This document shows, piece after piece, positions 25,914-34,083 of a DNA stretch of 64,000 nt. Position 1 is the first letter of the stretch, and each line of letters opens with the position of its first letter. A program made the translations under genes and the position numbers. Source of the DNA: Olsenella sp. Marseille-P4559 (lineage in GTDB: Bacteria > Actinomycetota > Coriobacteriia > Coriobacteriales > Atopobiaceae). The stretch spans positions 240,690 to 304,689 of the forward strand of contig NZ_LR027575.1 of the NCBI RefSeq assembly GCF_900605015.1, written 5' to 3'. The notes under the pieces are model-generated. The model made no database searches. It was given only the letters and a program-made list of their open reading frames with translations, and was not told the origin of the DNA.

Positions 25914-26300
25914 CTAACACATCTCTGATATCGCCCATATTATAAGCGCCGCTCCTCCTACAAACAGAAGCAGGATGGTGAGACCATTTATCCCCAGAAA
26001 AGTCGCATGAAGAGAATTATATAGACCGCGTTTCCATGTCTCCCCGGGAAGGGTGTTGGTTCGCACTACGATAACGCATGCGCGGATGGCGTAGACAATC
26101 ACAGCTATTCCAATTGCGATTCGTGCAATTCCCAATACAAGACTCTGCTGTGCGAAAGAACGAATATCTATGTTGAGAACGCTCGGGAATACGTACGCAA
26201 GTAAAGCAATTATGAGAACCGAAAGAAACAGATAGCCAGATCCTTTCTGGAGGTTCTTTCTCGATGTCTCGGGGCTTTGTTTAGTGCTTTTCGCGCTCAT
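25914..26300 (-). CDS. Small hydrophobic membrane protein, unknown
   Basis: 128 residues with a charged Ser/Lys-rich start and about three membrane helices (GYLFLSVLIIALLAYVF, LGIARIAIGIAVIVYAI, GLTILLLFVGGAALIIWAIS). No family recognised. The ATG at 26300 has GGAGGAAAA immediately upstream, which decides it over the ATG at 26330. It lies in the AT-richer stretch beside the GntR gene and is transcribed in the same direction, so it could be cotranscribed with it; its link to the sugar locus is unknown. Confidence 0.6.
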   Translation of the reverse strand: MSAKSTKQSPETSRKNLQKGSGYLFLSVLIIALLAYVFPSVLNIDIRSFAQQSLVLGIARIAIGIAVIVYAIRACVIVVRTNTLPGETWKRGLYNSLHATFLGINGLTILLLFVGGAALIIWAISEMC

Positions 26301-26365
26301 TTTTCCTCCGCTTGTTGATTGCGAATTCATATACAGGTCTTGCTCAACACTCGGTAGATATAATT

Positions 26366-26383
26366 GTCTACAAAATAGTAGTC
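26366..26383 (+). promoter_or_regulatory. Operator candidate before the epimerase gene
   Basis: GTCTAC-aaaata-GTAGTC, a 6-6-6 dyad 22 bases before the ATG at 26405. It matches the site at 27173-27190 in arms and spacer. Confidence 0.5.
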
Positions 26384-26404
26384 AAGCTTTGGAGGATTTG
26401 GCAA

Positions 26405-27106
26405 ATGGTGAAAATAGCCCCCTCATTGATGAATATGAGTCTGCTCCAGGTTGAGCACGATTTGCACATACTGGATTCAATAGCGGATTTGTATCACGTT
26501 GACATCATTGATGGTCACTATGTTCCAAATATGTGCCTGACGCCCCACTTCATCGCTCAAATACGCCCGATCACAACTAAGCCTATCGAGGCGCATCTGT
26601 ATGTAGATGGAATCAACAAAGAGTTTCTCGATTCATGCATAGACGCCGGTGCATTTCTGTTGACTCTCCCGGCGGATGGGGTAGGACGCTCGATTCACAG
26701 GTTCTGCGAGTACATTCACAAAAGAGGAGTAAAGGTCGGGGCGTTCATTAATCCTTCTGATTCCGTTAACGTTGTTTCGTCCTATGCCACGGAGCTTGAC
26801 TCCCTTCTTATTTTGTCCGTTGACCCAGGATTTACCGGGCAGAAGTTCATTGAGGGAACCTATGACAGGATTGTCGAGGCAAAAGTCCTGCGTGCTGAGG
26901 CTGGGGCTCATTACGATATTGCAATTGACGGAGGATGCAATGCGGCGAACTATCGTCTGCTGATAGAAGCCGGATGTGATGTCCTGAATCTCGGGCGCGG
27001 ACTTTTTGATAACGGCGATTCGCTTGAAGACTCAGCGCGTTGCACTTACGAAGAGATTCGGGCCGCCGCGTGTGAGGCAAGCAAGTCGTCCGTTCTGAAC
27101 AATTGA
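26405..27106 (+). CDS. Ribulose-phosphate 3-epimerase family protein (AlsE-like)
   Basis: TIM-barrel epimerase of 233 residues that would invert C3 of a ketose phosphate (ribulose-5-P or allulose-6-P class). Visible motifs are KIAPSLMNMS at the start, DIIDGHYVPNMCLTPHF with metal ligands, LILSVDPGFTGQKFIEGTYD and IAIDGGCNAANYRLL. It is closer in length and in the VPNMCLTP/SVDPGF wording to AlsE and SgcE-like paralogues than to housekeeping Rpe, and it sits in a PTS locus. GGAGG lies 10 bases before the ATG. Reduced GC content sets it apart from neighbours. Confidence 0.8.
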   Translation: MVKIAPSLMNMSLLQVEHDLHILDSIADLYHVDIIDGHYVPNMCLTPHFIAQIRPITTKPIEAHLYVDGINKEFLDSCIDAGAFLLTLPADGVGRSIHRFCEYIHKRGVKVGAFINPSDSVNVVSSYATELDSLLILSVDPGFTGQKFIEGTYDRIVEAKVLRAEAGAHYDIAIDGGCNAANYRLLIEAGCDVLNLGRGLFDNGDSLEDSARCTYEEIRAAACEASKSSVLNN

Positions 27107-27172
27107 CCATAAAAATGAAGTCAACCAATCCGTCCGCCTTTAATAATCTACCGCTTGCCTTATTCAAAACAT

Positions 27173-27190
27173 GACTACAAAATAATGGTC
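27173..27190 (+). promoter_or_regulatory. Operator candidate before the second PTS operon
   Basis: GACTAC-aaaata-ATGGTC, a 6-6-6 dyad 57 bases upstream of the EIIA start, with the same spacer as the copy before the epimerase gene. Confidence 0.5.
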
Positions 27191-27246
27191 AAGAATACTT
27201 CCTGTGGCAATGAGACCGCTCGGATTCATTTGAGGGAGGTGTAGGA

Positions 27247-27669
27247 ATGGTTGGAATCGTTGTGGCATCGCACGGATCGTTGGCGTCTGGAATGCTCGAT
27301 GCACTTGAGTTGCTGAGCGGAGAGCAAAAGGCAATAACGGCGATTGGGCTTCAGCGTGGTGACTCCCCTGACGCCTTTGTTGCCAAAGTAAAAGAGGCAA
27401 TCAATGCCGTTGACGAAGGTGACGGGGTTCTGGTGTTGGTTGACTTATTCGGCGGGACTCCCTCAAATGCTGTTGCCCAGTTGCTCGGACGTGATGATCT
27501 GAATGCCGTGGCCGGGGTTAACTTACCGATGCTGCTCTCGGTGGTATTTGCTCGTGACGAGATGGATCTCAAGGCGCTCACTGAGGAAGCGGTTCGTGCG
27601 AGCTGTGACAGCGTGGTCGATATTCGACGCAAGCTGTTCGACACGAACGACGACGAAGAAGAGTTTTAA
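27247..27669 (+). CDS. PTS mannose-family EIIA (locus 2)
   Basis: Phosphocarrier of 140 residues with active His9 in VVASHGSLASG and the conserved VDLFGGTPSNA loop. A GGGAGGTG ribosome-binding site lies close to the ATG. It is the first gene of the second EIIA-EIIB-EIIC-EIID set, whose sugar is not known. Confidence 0.88.
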   Translation: MVGIVVASHGSLASGMLDALELLSGEQKAITAIGLQRGDSPDAFVAKVKEAINAVDEGDGVLVLVDLFGGTPSNAVAQLLGRDDLNAVAGVNLPMLLSVVFARDEMDLKALTEEAVRASCDSVVDIRRKLFDTNDDEEEF

Positions 27670-27685
27670 TGTGATTGGGGCTACT

Positions 27686-28180
27686 ATGCATGCAGCTGGC
27701 ATGGACAACGTTCTTCTAACACGTGTTGATGACAGGCTGGTCCACGGTCAAGTCATGACGTCGTGGCAGAAGGCCACTGGCGCAAACAAATTCATGGTGG
27801 TTGACGACGAGGTCGCGGCCAACGACCTTATGAAGACCGTTCTCAAGGGCGTTGTGCCTAGCAACGTGAAGCTTGGCGTGTTTACGGTCCAGAAGGCCGT
27901 GGACAGATTGGTCAAAGGGTTTAAGCCTACTGACAAGGTAATCATGCTGGTTAAGACCCCGCTCACAGTCCTCAAGCTTTCTGATGCGGGCATTGACTTT
28001 GATTCCCTCAACATCGGCGGCATGGGCATCAGCGGAAGCCGTAAGACCTTCTACCAGAATATTGCTTGCTCTGACGAAGAGGGTGACGCCATGCGCAAGC
28101 TTATCGATAGGGGTTGCAAGATCACCATTCAGATTGTTGCCGACGATCCCAAGAAGGATGTCGCGGAACTCCTGAAGTAG
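27686..28180 (+). CDS. PTS mannose-family EIIB (locus 2)
   Basis: EIIB of 164 residues with active-site His20 in RVDDRLVHGQVMTSW. Several starts are possible: GTG 27671, ATG 27686 and ATG 27701; 27686 is chosen because GGGG lies at a usable distance, although the conserved region begins at MDNVLLTR (27701). The gene follows EIIA by 16 bases and precedes EIIC by 43. Confidence 0.85.
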   Translation: MHAAGMDNVLLTRVDDRLVHGQVMTSWQKATGANKFMVVDDEVAANDLMKTVLKGVVPSNVKLGVFTVQKAVDRLVKGFKPTDKVIMLVKTPLTVLKLSDAGIDFDSLNIGGMGISGSRKTFYQNIACSDEEGDAMRKLIDRGCKITIQIVADDPKKDVAELLK

Positions 28181-28223
28181 GTCCAATAAGTCTCTCTCGT
28201 TGAGAAGGCAGGTGCTTGTTTCT

Positions 28224-29072
28224 ATGCAAATCACCCTGTTGCAAGCTTTTCTTGTTGGTGTCGTGTACTACATGGGCTTTGTCGGAACCCCGTGGCTCAT
28301 CGGTTGCCTAGGTAGCCTTTCAACCATTCAGAAGCCCCTGGTGGCAGGCGTGCTCGTTGGTTTTATCCTCGGGGATCCGGTGCAGGGTTGCATCATCGGC
28401 GCTGCAGTACAGATGCCCTTCATCGCCTACATCTTTGCAGGCGGTGCTCAGCCCAATGATCCAGGTCTTGCCGGTACGCTCGGCGTCGCACTTGCACTTG
28501 CGGCCAACCTCGAGCCGGAGGCTGCAGTTGCGATTTCCGTCCCGATTGCTCTTGTGGGCACGATTGTCAACGTCATTCGTATGACGCTGGACGTTACGTT
28601 CGTTCACATGATTGACCGCGCTTGCGAGAAGGGCGATATGAAGCAGGCAGTCTTCCTGCACATCGTCCCGCCGCAGATTCTTTGCTTCATCCTCTGCGTT
28701 GTTCCTGTTACCCTCGGCTGCTACTTCGGTGTCGACGCCGTCAATGGCATCATTGAGGTCATGCAAGGCCGTCCTCTGTACACCCTTGAGGTTATCGGCG
28801 GAATCCTTCCGGCACTCGGTATTGCCATGAACCTCCGCACGCTCGACCGCCCCGGTACCCTCATCTGGTTCGTCTTCGGCTTCATTCTCAGTGCCTATCT
28901 TGGCCTTGGTGCTATGCCGATCGCAATCATTGGTTTCGTTATCGCATTCTTCTATGTTCAGCTCGAGACGAAGGCCGAGGAAGGGCGCGGAGCAGCGATG
29001 CCCCAGATTGCGGCTACTTCAGCATCGACTTCAAGCGTTGCCTCCGATGACTCTGACGATGACTTTGAATAG
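28224..29072 (+). CDS. PTS mannose-family EIIC (locus 2)
   Basis: Membrane permease subunit of 282 residues with the family motifs VAGVLVGFILGDPVQGCIIG and FAGGAQPNDPGLAGTLGVAL. The C-terminal tail is a hydrophilic, Ser/Asp-rich stretch ending DDSDDDFE. The start ATG 28224 follows GGCAGG at a rather long spacing. EIID starts 12 bases after the stop. Confidence 0.88.
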   Translation: MQITLLQAFLVGVVYYMGFVGTPWLIGCLGSLSTIQKPLVAGVLVGFILGDPVQGCIIGAAVQMPFIAYIFAGGAQPNDPGLAGTLGVALALAANLEPEAAVAISVPIALVGTIVNVIRMTLDVTFVHMIDRACEKGDMKQAVFLHIVPPQILCFILCVVPVTLGCYFGVDAVNGIIEVMQGRPLYTLEVIGGILPALGIAMNLRTLDRPGTLIWFVFGFILSAYLGLGAMPIAIIGFVIAFFYVQLETKAEEGRGAAMPQIAATSASTSSVASDDSDDDFE

Positions 29073-29084
29073 GGGATGACACTC

Positions 29085-29951
29085 ATGGCAGAAGATACGA
29101 AGAACGTTGTGACTGCTTCCAATGCCGAAGGAAATCACCTCGACAAACGTGACGTTACGCGTGCATGGTTTAAGTGGGTTTGCCTTTCCAACACGAATTA
29201 CAACTACGAGCGCCTGATGGCATCTGCACTGCTGGCATCCTTCTCGCACATTCCCGACAAGCTCTACCCTGGGGATGATCAGAAGCGCGTCGAGTTCATG
29301 AGGCGTCAGATGGAGTTCTACAACACCGAGCCCCACTTTGGCTGCATCATCAACGGCCTCGCGCTCTCGATGGAAGAGGAGATGGCGAACGGTTCAGCCG
29401 TGACGCCCGAGGCTATTACCGCCGTCAAGACCGGTCTCATGGGACCGTTTGCAGGCATCGGTGACACTCTGTGGCAGGGTACGCTCACGCCCATTCTGCT
29501 TGCCGTGGCAATGCCCCTTGCTACGCAGGGAAATCTGCTTGGACCTCTGCTCTACATCGTCCTGATGTATGCAATCATGCTCTTCATCTCGCACTTTATG
29601 TTCTTCACCGGTTACAATTCGGGCAAGGAAGGCATCGAAAACATGATGGCTTCCGGGTCGGTCAAACGCCTGATTGCCACTGCGTCCACCATGGGCGCCA
29701 TCGTTCTGGGGTGTCTTGCAAATAGTTACGTTACCTGCACGTCGTATCTGCAGATTCCAGTTGGCGAGGGTTACATTGACCTCCAGGCGACGCTCGACTC
29801 TATCCTTAAGGGCGGGGTGCCTCTCGCAATTACCCTTCTGACTTGGTATCTCCTCAAAAAGAAGAACATGAATTCAACAGTCGTTCTTCTTATCTTGGTT
29901 GGCATTGGTGTCGTGCTTGGTGCTACCGGTCTCTTTGGCGGTGCAGCATAG
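29085..29951 (+). CDS. PTS mannose-family EIID (locus 2)
   Basis: Membrane partner of EIIC, 288 residues, of normal family length. Motifs include NTNYNYERLMASALL, TGLMGPFAGIGDTLWQGTL and the C-terminal LLTWYLLKKKNMNSTVVLLI. ATG 29085 has AGGGGATG upstream at proper distance; the ATG at 29076 is too near that site. A strong terminator follows after 7 bases. Confidence 0.88.
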   Translation: MAEDTKNVVTASNAEGNHLDKRDVTRAWFKWVCLSNTNYNYERLMASALLASFSHIPDKLYPGDDQKRVEFMRRQMEFYNTEPHFGCIINGLALSMEEEMANGSAVTPEAITAVKTGLMGPFAGIGDTLWQGTLTPILLAVAMPLATQGNLLGPLLYIVLMYAIMLFISHFMFFTGYNSGKEGIENMMASGSVKRLIATASTMGAIVLGCLANSYVTCTSYLQIPVGEGYIDLQATLDSILKGGVPLAITLLTWYLLKKKNMNSTVVLLILVGIGVVLGATGLFGGAA

Positions 29952-29958
29952 TATTTCT

Positions 29959-29998
29959 CACCCGGCTTTGGAAATCCCCCAAAGCCGGGTGCCATTTT
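29959..29998 (+). terminator. Terminator after the second PTS operon
   Basis: Perfect 13-bp stem CACCCGGCTTTGG / CCAAAGCCGGGTG with a 7-base loop, followed by CCATTTTCT. Confidence 0.85.
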
Positions 29999-30049
29999 CT
30001 CAGAGACAAAAGAACCCTGCTCATTTTTCATTAGGACGGAAATAACCTT

Positions 30050-30754
30050 ATGGACAAGATTGTTCTCAAGCGCCCGTTTTTCGTCGTAAACCCCAAGTCC
30101 TACCTGTACGGCGAGGGGCTCCGCAGGCTCGCGCGCAAGACCGACGAGCTCTGCGAGCGCTACGGCTTCCAGTCCCTGTTCACCGCGCAGCTCGTCGACC
30201 TCGCGTGGGTCGCGGACAACTGCCCGCACCTCATCCCGTGCGCGCAGGCGATGGAGAGCCTCAGGCCGGGCCGAGGCATGGGGCACGTCCTCCCCGAGGC
30301 CCTCGCGGCGGCGGGGGTGCGCGCCACGTTCCTCAACCACGCGGAGAACCCCATGACGGTGGGAGAGCTCGCCAGGACCATCGTGCGCGCCCGCGAGGTG
30401 GGCATCCTCACCTGCGTCTGCGCCGACTCCGTCGAGGAGGCCAGGGCGATCGCCGAGCTCCACCCCGACATCATGACCTGCGAGCTCAACAGCCTCATCG
30501 GCACGGGTCACGTCGCCGGCGAGGACTACACCCGCGCGTCGACGGAGGCGGTCAAGTCCGTCTCGCCCGGGACGATGGTCCTGCAGGCGGCGGGCATCTC
30601 GACCGGCCAGGACGTCTACGACGCCATCTACTATGGCGGGGACGCCACGGGCGGCACCTCCGGCATCGTCTGCGCGGAGGACCCCGAGGCGAAGCTCGAG
30701 GAGATGTTCGCGGCGCTCGACCGCGTCCGCGCCGACGTCCGGGGGGAGGCCTAG
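30050..30754 (+). CDS. Triose-phosphate isomerase-like protein
   Basis: TIM-barrel isomerase of 234 residues. The N-terminal lysine motif is FVVNPKSYLYGEG, the catalytic His is in TFLNHAENP and the Glu in CELNSLIGTG, and the phosphate loop is GGDATGGTSGI. It differs from housekeeping TpiA and may instead act on a tetrose or other sugar phosphate, as LerI/DerI do. The gene is far richer in G+C than the PTS genes before it and the aldolase after it, which suggests a separate origin. The YjbQ-like gene follows by two bases. Confidence 0.75.
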   Translation: MDKIVLKRPFFVVNPKSYLYGEGLRRLARKTDELCERYGFQSLFTAQLVDLAWVADNCPHLIPCAQAMESLRPGRGMGHVLPEALAAAGVRATFLNHAENPMTVGELARTIVRAREVGILTCVCADSVEEARAIAELHPDIMTCELNSLIGTGHVAGEDYTRASTEAVKSVSPGTMVLQAAGISTGQDVYDAIYYGGDATGGTSGIVCAEDPEAKLEEMFAALDRVRADVRGEA

Positions 30755-30756
30755 CC

Positions 30757-31278
30757 ATGACCGTCTACAAGGGGCTCGTGAGGGTCGAGACGCTCGCCGG
30801 GAAGCCGACCTACGTCGACGTCACCGGGGAGGTCGCCGGCATCGTCTCCCAGAGCGGTATTAAGGAGGGGGTCGTCCACTGCATCTCCTGCCACACGACC
30901 TGCGCCGTCTACTCCCAGGAGTTCGACCACGACGTGACCCCGGCCGGCGACACCTTCATGCAGGCCGACCTCTCGGACGGCCTGGACAGGGTCTTCCCGG
31001 AGCAGCACGACTGGAAGACGTACCGCTACCCCGGCCTTCGCCACTTCGAGGAGGTCGAGGGCTGGCCGGACGCGGAGGCCTACCTCCCAGGGGGCGACCG
31101 CACCCTGCTCTGGAACGGCGACGCGCACCTGCGCTCCGTGCTCGTGGGCGGCAGCCAGACCTTCGAGGTGGCCGGCGGCAGGCTCGAGATGAACGGCCTC
31201 GCGAGCATCTTCTTCGTCGACTTCGACCGCACGCGCGAGCGCACCCGCAAGCTCCGCGTCGTGGTGATGGGGGAGTAG
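30757..31278 (+). CDS. YjbQ/UPF0047-like protein
   Basis: A 173-residue protein of the YjbQ family (small beta-rich trimers of uncertain role; a weak thiamine-phosphate synthase activity has been reported for relatives). Visible motifs are GVVHCISCHTTCAVYSQEFD, the metal/substrate segment LLWNGDAHLRSVLVGGS and the C-terminal FVDFDRTRERTRKLRVVVMG. It is longer than usual near the middle. It is coupled to the TIM-like gene and shares its high GC. Its role in sugar breakdown is not known. Confidence 0.7.
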   Translation: MTVYKGLVRVETLAGKPTYVDVTGEVAGIVSQSGIKEGVVHCISCHTTCAVYSQEFDHDVTPAGDTFMQADLSDGLDRVFPEQHDWKTYRYPGLRHFEEVEGWPDAEAYLPGGDRTLLWNGDAHLRSVLVGGSQTFEVAGGRLEMNGLASIFFVDFDRTRERTRKLRVVVMGE

Positions 31279-31281
31279 CGT

Positions 31282-31305
31282 GCGGGTGGGATTGAACCCG
31301 CCCGC
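31282..31305 (+). terminator. Hairpin closing the TIM-YjbQ pair
   Basis: GCGGGTGGG pairs with CCCGCCCGC (one G-U) around ATTGAA. It lies 4 bases after the YjbQ stop and just where base composition drops again. No T-tract follows. It resembles the T-arm of a tRNA only superficially. Confidence 0.5.
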
Positions 31306-31344
31306 CTACTGCTGTGGCCTTCTCATGAAAGAGAGTACAAAAGC

Positions 31345-32220
31345 ATGCTGGTAAACCTCACTGATATGTGTGCTATTGCCGAGCAAAATAACATGGCAAT
31401 TGCCCAGTTCGACACCCCGAGCCTTGAAGCATTGCGCGCGGCGCTGGATGCCGCCGAAGAACTCGGTTACCCCGTAATGATTGCTCACGCAGAGGGTCAT
31501 GAACCTTATGTTCCCCTTGATGTGATTGGCCCGACGATGGTCAATCTTGCCGAGAAGTCCAGCGCAATGGTATGCGTGCACTTGGACCATTGCGAAAACC
31601 TCTCGTATATGAGGCGTGCGCTCGAAATGGGATTCAATGGTGCAATGTTCGATGGCTCCTACCTTCCCTATGAGAAGAACGTTGAGATGTCTCAATATGC
31701 GTCGCAGATGTGCGCAGAGTTTGACGCCGGCCTCGAGTGTGAGCTCGGGTCCATGGGGTCTCGTGAGGCTGGTGTGCGCCCCGAGGGAGGAACTGCCGAG
31801 GAGTCTGGGGCAATATATACCGATCCGGAACAAGCTTCTGACTTTATTTCTAGTACTGGGCTAGACGCACTTGCTTGTTCCTTTGGCACCGTTCACGGCC
31901 TATATAAGGGCGAACCTCACCTGAACTACGATGTGCTTACCGAGATTAGAAAGAAGAATAAGGTTCCTCTTGTCATGCATGGGGGTTCCGGTGTTTCGGA
32001 TGAGGATTATGCAAAGTCCATCAACGCAGGCATCCGAAAGATCAATTACTACACGTATGGTGTTGTCCGAGCTGGAGAAGCTGCTCGTGGTATCATTGAT
32101 TCATCTGCAGGCAAGCCCGTGTATTGGCACGATATGACAATGGCTGCTTACAATGCCTTGTACACCGATTTCAAGAAGACCATCGAAGCGTTTGCAAACG
32201 GAGCAAAGCCGGTTGCTTAG
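31345..32220 (+). CDS. Class II ketose-phosphate aldolase (locus 2)
   Basis: Zinc aldolase of 291 residues in the FbaA/GatY family. The catalytic pair is in VCVHLDHCENL, and zinc histidines are in GTVHGLYKGEPHLN and LVMHGGSGVSD. It begins MLVNLTDMCAIAEQNNMAIA, typical of the family. It is clearly diverged from the aldolase at 4945 and lies with a TIM-like protein, a PTS and an epimerase, so it probably cleaves the phosphorylated form of the locus 2 sugar to triose phosphate and a second product. The substrate is not determined. Confidence 0.82.
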   Translation: MLVNLTDMCAIAEQNNMAIAQFDTPSLEALRAALDAAEELGYPVMIAHAEGHEPYVPLDVIGPTMVNLAEKSSAMVCVHLDHCENLSYMRRALEMGFNGAMFDGSYLPYEKNVEMSQYASQMCAEFDAGLECELGSMGSREAGVRPEGGTAEESGAIYTDPEQASDFISSTGLDALACSFGTVHGLYKGEPHLNYDVLTEIRKKNKVPLVMHGGSGVSDEDYAKSINAGIRKINYYTYGVVRAGEAARGIIDSSAGKPVYWHDMTMAAYNALYTDFKKTIEAFANGAKPVA

Positions 32221-32270
32221 TTCCAACGGTTGATATATCTCCTTGCTGACAACTCAAAACGCGCATTGAT

Positions 32271-32320
32271 GAAAACCACGGACGGCCGATGTATACTGGC
32301 TGTTCGTGGTTTTCTGTATA
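32271..32320 (+). terminator. Terminator after the aldolase
   Basis: GAAAACCACG at 32271-32280 pairs with CGTGGTTTTC at 32305-32314; GGCC/GGCT allows further pairing inside. TTTTCTGTAT closes the element. Confidence 0.65.
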
Positions 32321-32561
32321 AAAATGGCCACAATCTTGCATCCGTAATGAATGGACGGAGTCGCTCCTATCAAGACGAGACATCGTCTTTGCGGCGAAAA
32401 GACAGTATTGGGAGACAGTTCAAAACAGTTTGTTTGAAAAGAGTGCGTTACGGTTGGGGCTATGAATTGGCGTCGGGTTTTGCCACCATTCTTCGCGACT
32501 GGTAACCTCAAGTAGCTTTTCGGCACGTATCACTCAAAGCGGCGAAGGGGCGGAGTACCAG

Positions 32562-33407
32562 TTGGACCTGATAGAGCGCATGAAGTCCCAAGAGGGAAAC
32601 TTTACCGAGTCTGAGCTTGCCGTCGCCCGCTACATTGCCGGTCACCCCATGGACGTGGTGGGTAACACCGTCTCGAAAGTCTCGGAGCTCTCGGGCCTCT
32701 CTGCTGCTGCCATCGTGCGCATGTGCCAGCGCATGGGCTACAGCGGCTTCTCGGAGTTCCGCTTTGAGATGGACCGTCAGCTTCTCTCCAACGGCACGCA
32801 GGAGGACGGTGCACGAGAGGGCGGTCTCCTCTCCCGCTTTGTGAACATCAATGCCGTCCAGCTGCGCAAGGTCGCCGAGGCAATCGATATGGCGCAGCTC
32901 AACCACGTTGCCGCATCAATCTGCGCTGCCCCGCACGTTGCCGTGTGGGGTGTCGACCGCATGTACGAGAGGGCCTTGCAGCTCTCCGCCGGCCTCATGC
33001 ACGTTGGTATCTTCAACAGCGTGACAAATGACACGACGGTGATGGACGACGTCGCGGGCATTCTAGGCAAGGGCGACGTCTGCGTGGTCATCTCGCAGAA
33101 GGGACGCGACTACGACGCCTACGCCCTGCTCATGGACGCGATTCGCGAGAACGGCGGGGAGGCCTTCTTTGTTACGGTGAACGCACGGAGCCAGTTCATC
33201 TCGCACGCCTCGAGCGCCATCGTCCTGCCTAACATTGGTACCGGCGGACGCTCAGACCTCTCTGACGCCCAGCTCATGATCTACCTGTACTTGGAGATTC
33301 TTCTCGACGAGGTCGCGTACCTGAAAAGCAAGGCCGAGAGCGATGGCGACAAGGCAAACACGCCGGACGGGGGCGAGAACCCCCGTCCGGGTGAACAAGA
33401 GCGCTAG
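32562..33407 (+). CDS. RpiR-family regulator
   Basis: 281-residue regulator with an N-terminal RpiR helix-turn-helix (about 1-77, SAAAIVRMCQRMGYSGFSEF) and a C-terminal SIS domain (about 110-250, VAVWGVDRMYERA and VVISQKGRDYDA). TTG at 32562 is the start, with GGAG upstream. It is followed by the minus-strand AroM/DUF1177 pair and the divergent peptide transporter, which it probably controls; dyads of TTTCA/TGAAA type lie in that divergent region. The C-terminal tail is Pro/Asp/Gly-rich because a terminator hairpin lies in the codons. Confidence 0.82.
   Translation: MDLIERMKSQEGNFTESELAVARYIAGHPMDVVGNTVSKVSELSGLSAAAIVRMCQRMGYSGFSEFRFEMDRQLLSNGTQEDGAREGGLLSRFVNINAVQLRKVAEAIDMAQLNHVAASICAAPHVAVWGVDRMYERALQLSAGLMHVGIFNSVTNDTTVMDDVAGILGKGDVCVVISQKGRDYDAYALLMDAIRENGGEAFFVTVNARSQFISHASSAIVLPNIGTGGRSDLSDAQLMIYLYLEILLDEVAYLKSKAESDGDKANTPDGGENPRPGEQER
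33363..33390 (+). terminator. Hairpin inside the end of the rpiR-like gene
   Basis: CCGGACGGGGG pairs with CCCCCGTCCGG around CGAGAA. It overlaps the last 15 codons, as at the GH3 3' end. The gene converges with aroM, overlapping it by 4 bases. Confidence 0.5.
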
Positions 33408-34081
33408 CCGAGAAGCTCGGAGACAACCGAGGCGACAAGAGTGCGTGGTAGCAGTACGTCGAGACCAGACGCCTCGCGCGCGGCGTCGCGCATCTGCGTG
33501 GTGAAGCCCATGCAGTCAAGGCAAAGGAAGGCATCGTTCGAACCGCAGAGCGTGGCCGCCGTCTCGCGCACCCCGTCGATGCCTGCATAGGGGCTTGCCG
33601 AGACAACGTCCACTTCGACGCCGTGCTCGCCCCACCAGACCTTGGCCTGCTCTACCTGGGACGACTCGGGCACCATCACCGCCACGCGCCGCCCGCCCGC
33701 AAGGGCGCGGGCAACGGAGTGGAAGAGCGGCTGGGGGTAGACGAGAGGGACCTCGTGTCGCATCTCGGGGAAGGAGCCGGTGCACAGCACGATAATCGCC
33801 CGCGCGCCTTCGTGCTCTGCCTGGTCAATTCTCGCCTGGACCAAGGGCAGCACCTTTGTGCCGGAGAACGTGACCTGGGAGCCGTCGCGCATGCGCGAGA
33901 CGAGCACCTCGTCGTCGGGTTCGGGGGCAAGGTCGCGCTCGACTTCGGTGGCGGTGAGGTTATCGAGCGCCCCATACTGCACTAGCTCGAGCGTTGAAGC
34001 AAGGCGCGACTCGAGGTCCGCCGTCATGTCCGTGCGGGGTGCCTGCCCAACAGTGATGCCGGCAATCCTGGTTCGTGCCAT
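33404..34081 (-). CDS. AroM-family protein
   Basis: 225-residue protein of the AroM family (Asp/Glu racemase-like fold, function not established). Features are the start RIAGITVGQAPRTDM, the first cysteine in IIVLCTGSFPEM, and the C-terminal CLDCMGFTTQMRDAAREASG. AroM genes are frequently next to DUF1177 and oligopeptide transporter genes, as here, which hints at a role in D-amino acid or modified peptide metabolism; this is inference. It follows the DUF1177 gene by 2 bases. Confidence 0.8.
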   Translation of the reverse strand: MARTRIAGITVGQAPRTDMTADLESRLASTLELVQYGALDNLTATEVERDLAPEPDDEVLVSRMRDGSQVTFSGTKVLPLVQARIDQAEHEGARAIIVLCTGSFPEMRHEVPLVYPQPLFHSVARALAGGRRVAVMVPESSQVEQAKVWWGEHGVEVDVVSASPYAGIDGVRETAATLCGSNDAFLCLDCMGFTTQMRDAAREASGLDVLLPRTLVASVVSELLG

Positions 34082-34083
34082 GC

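Noticed and set aside
31278-31310. tRNA gene fragment on the minus strand (GGTTCAATCC-like T-loop)
   Set aside because: The arm does not pair as a T-stem and no acceptor, D or anticodon arm is found; it folds as a simple hairpin.
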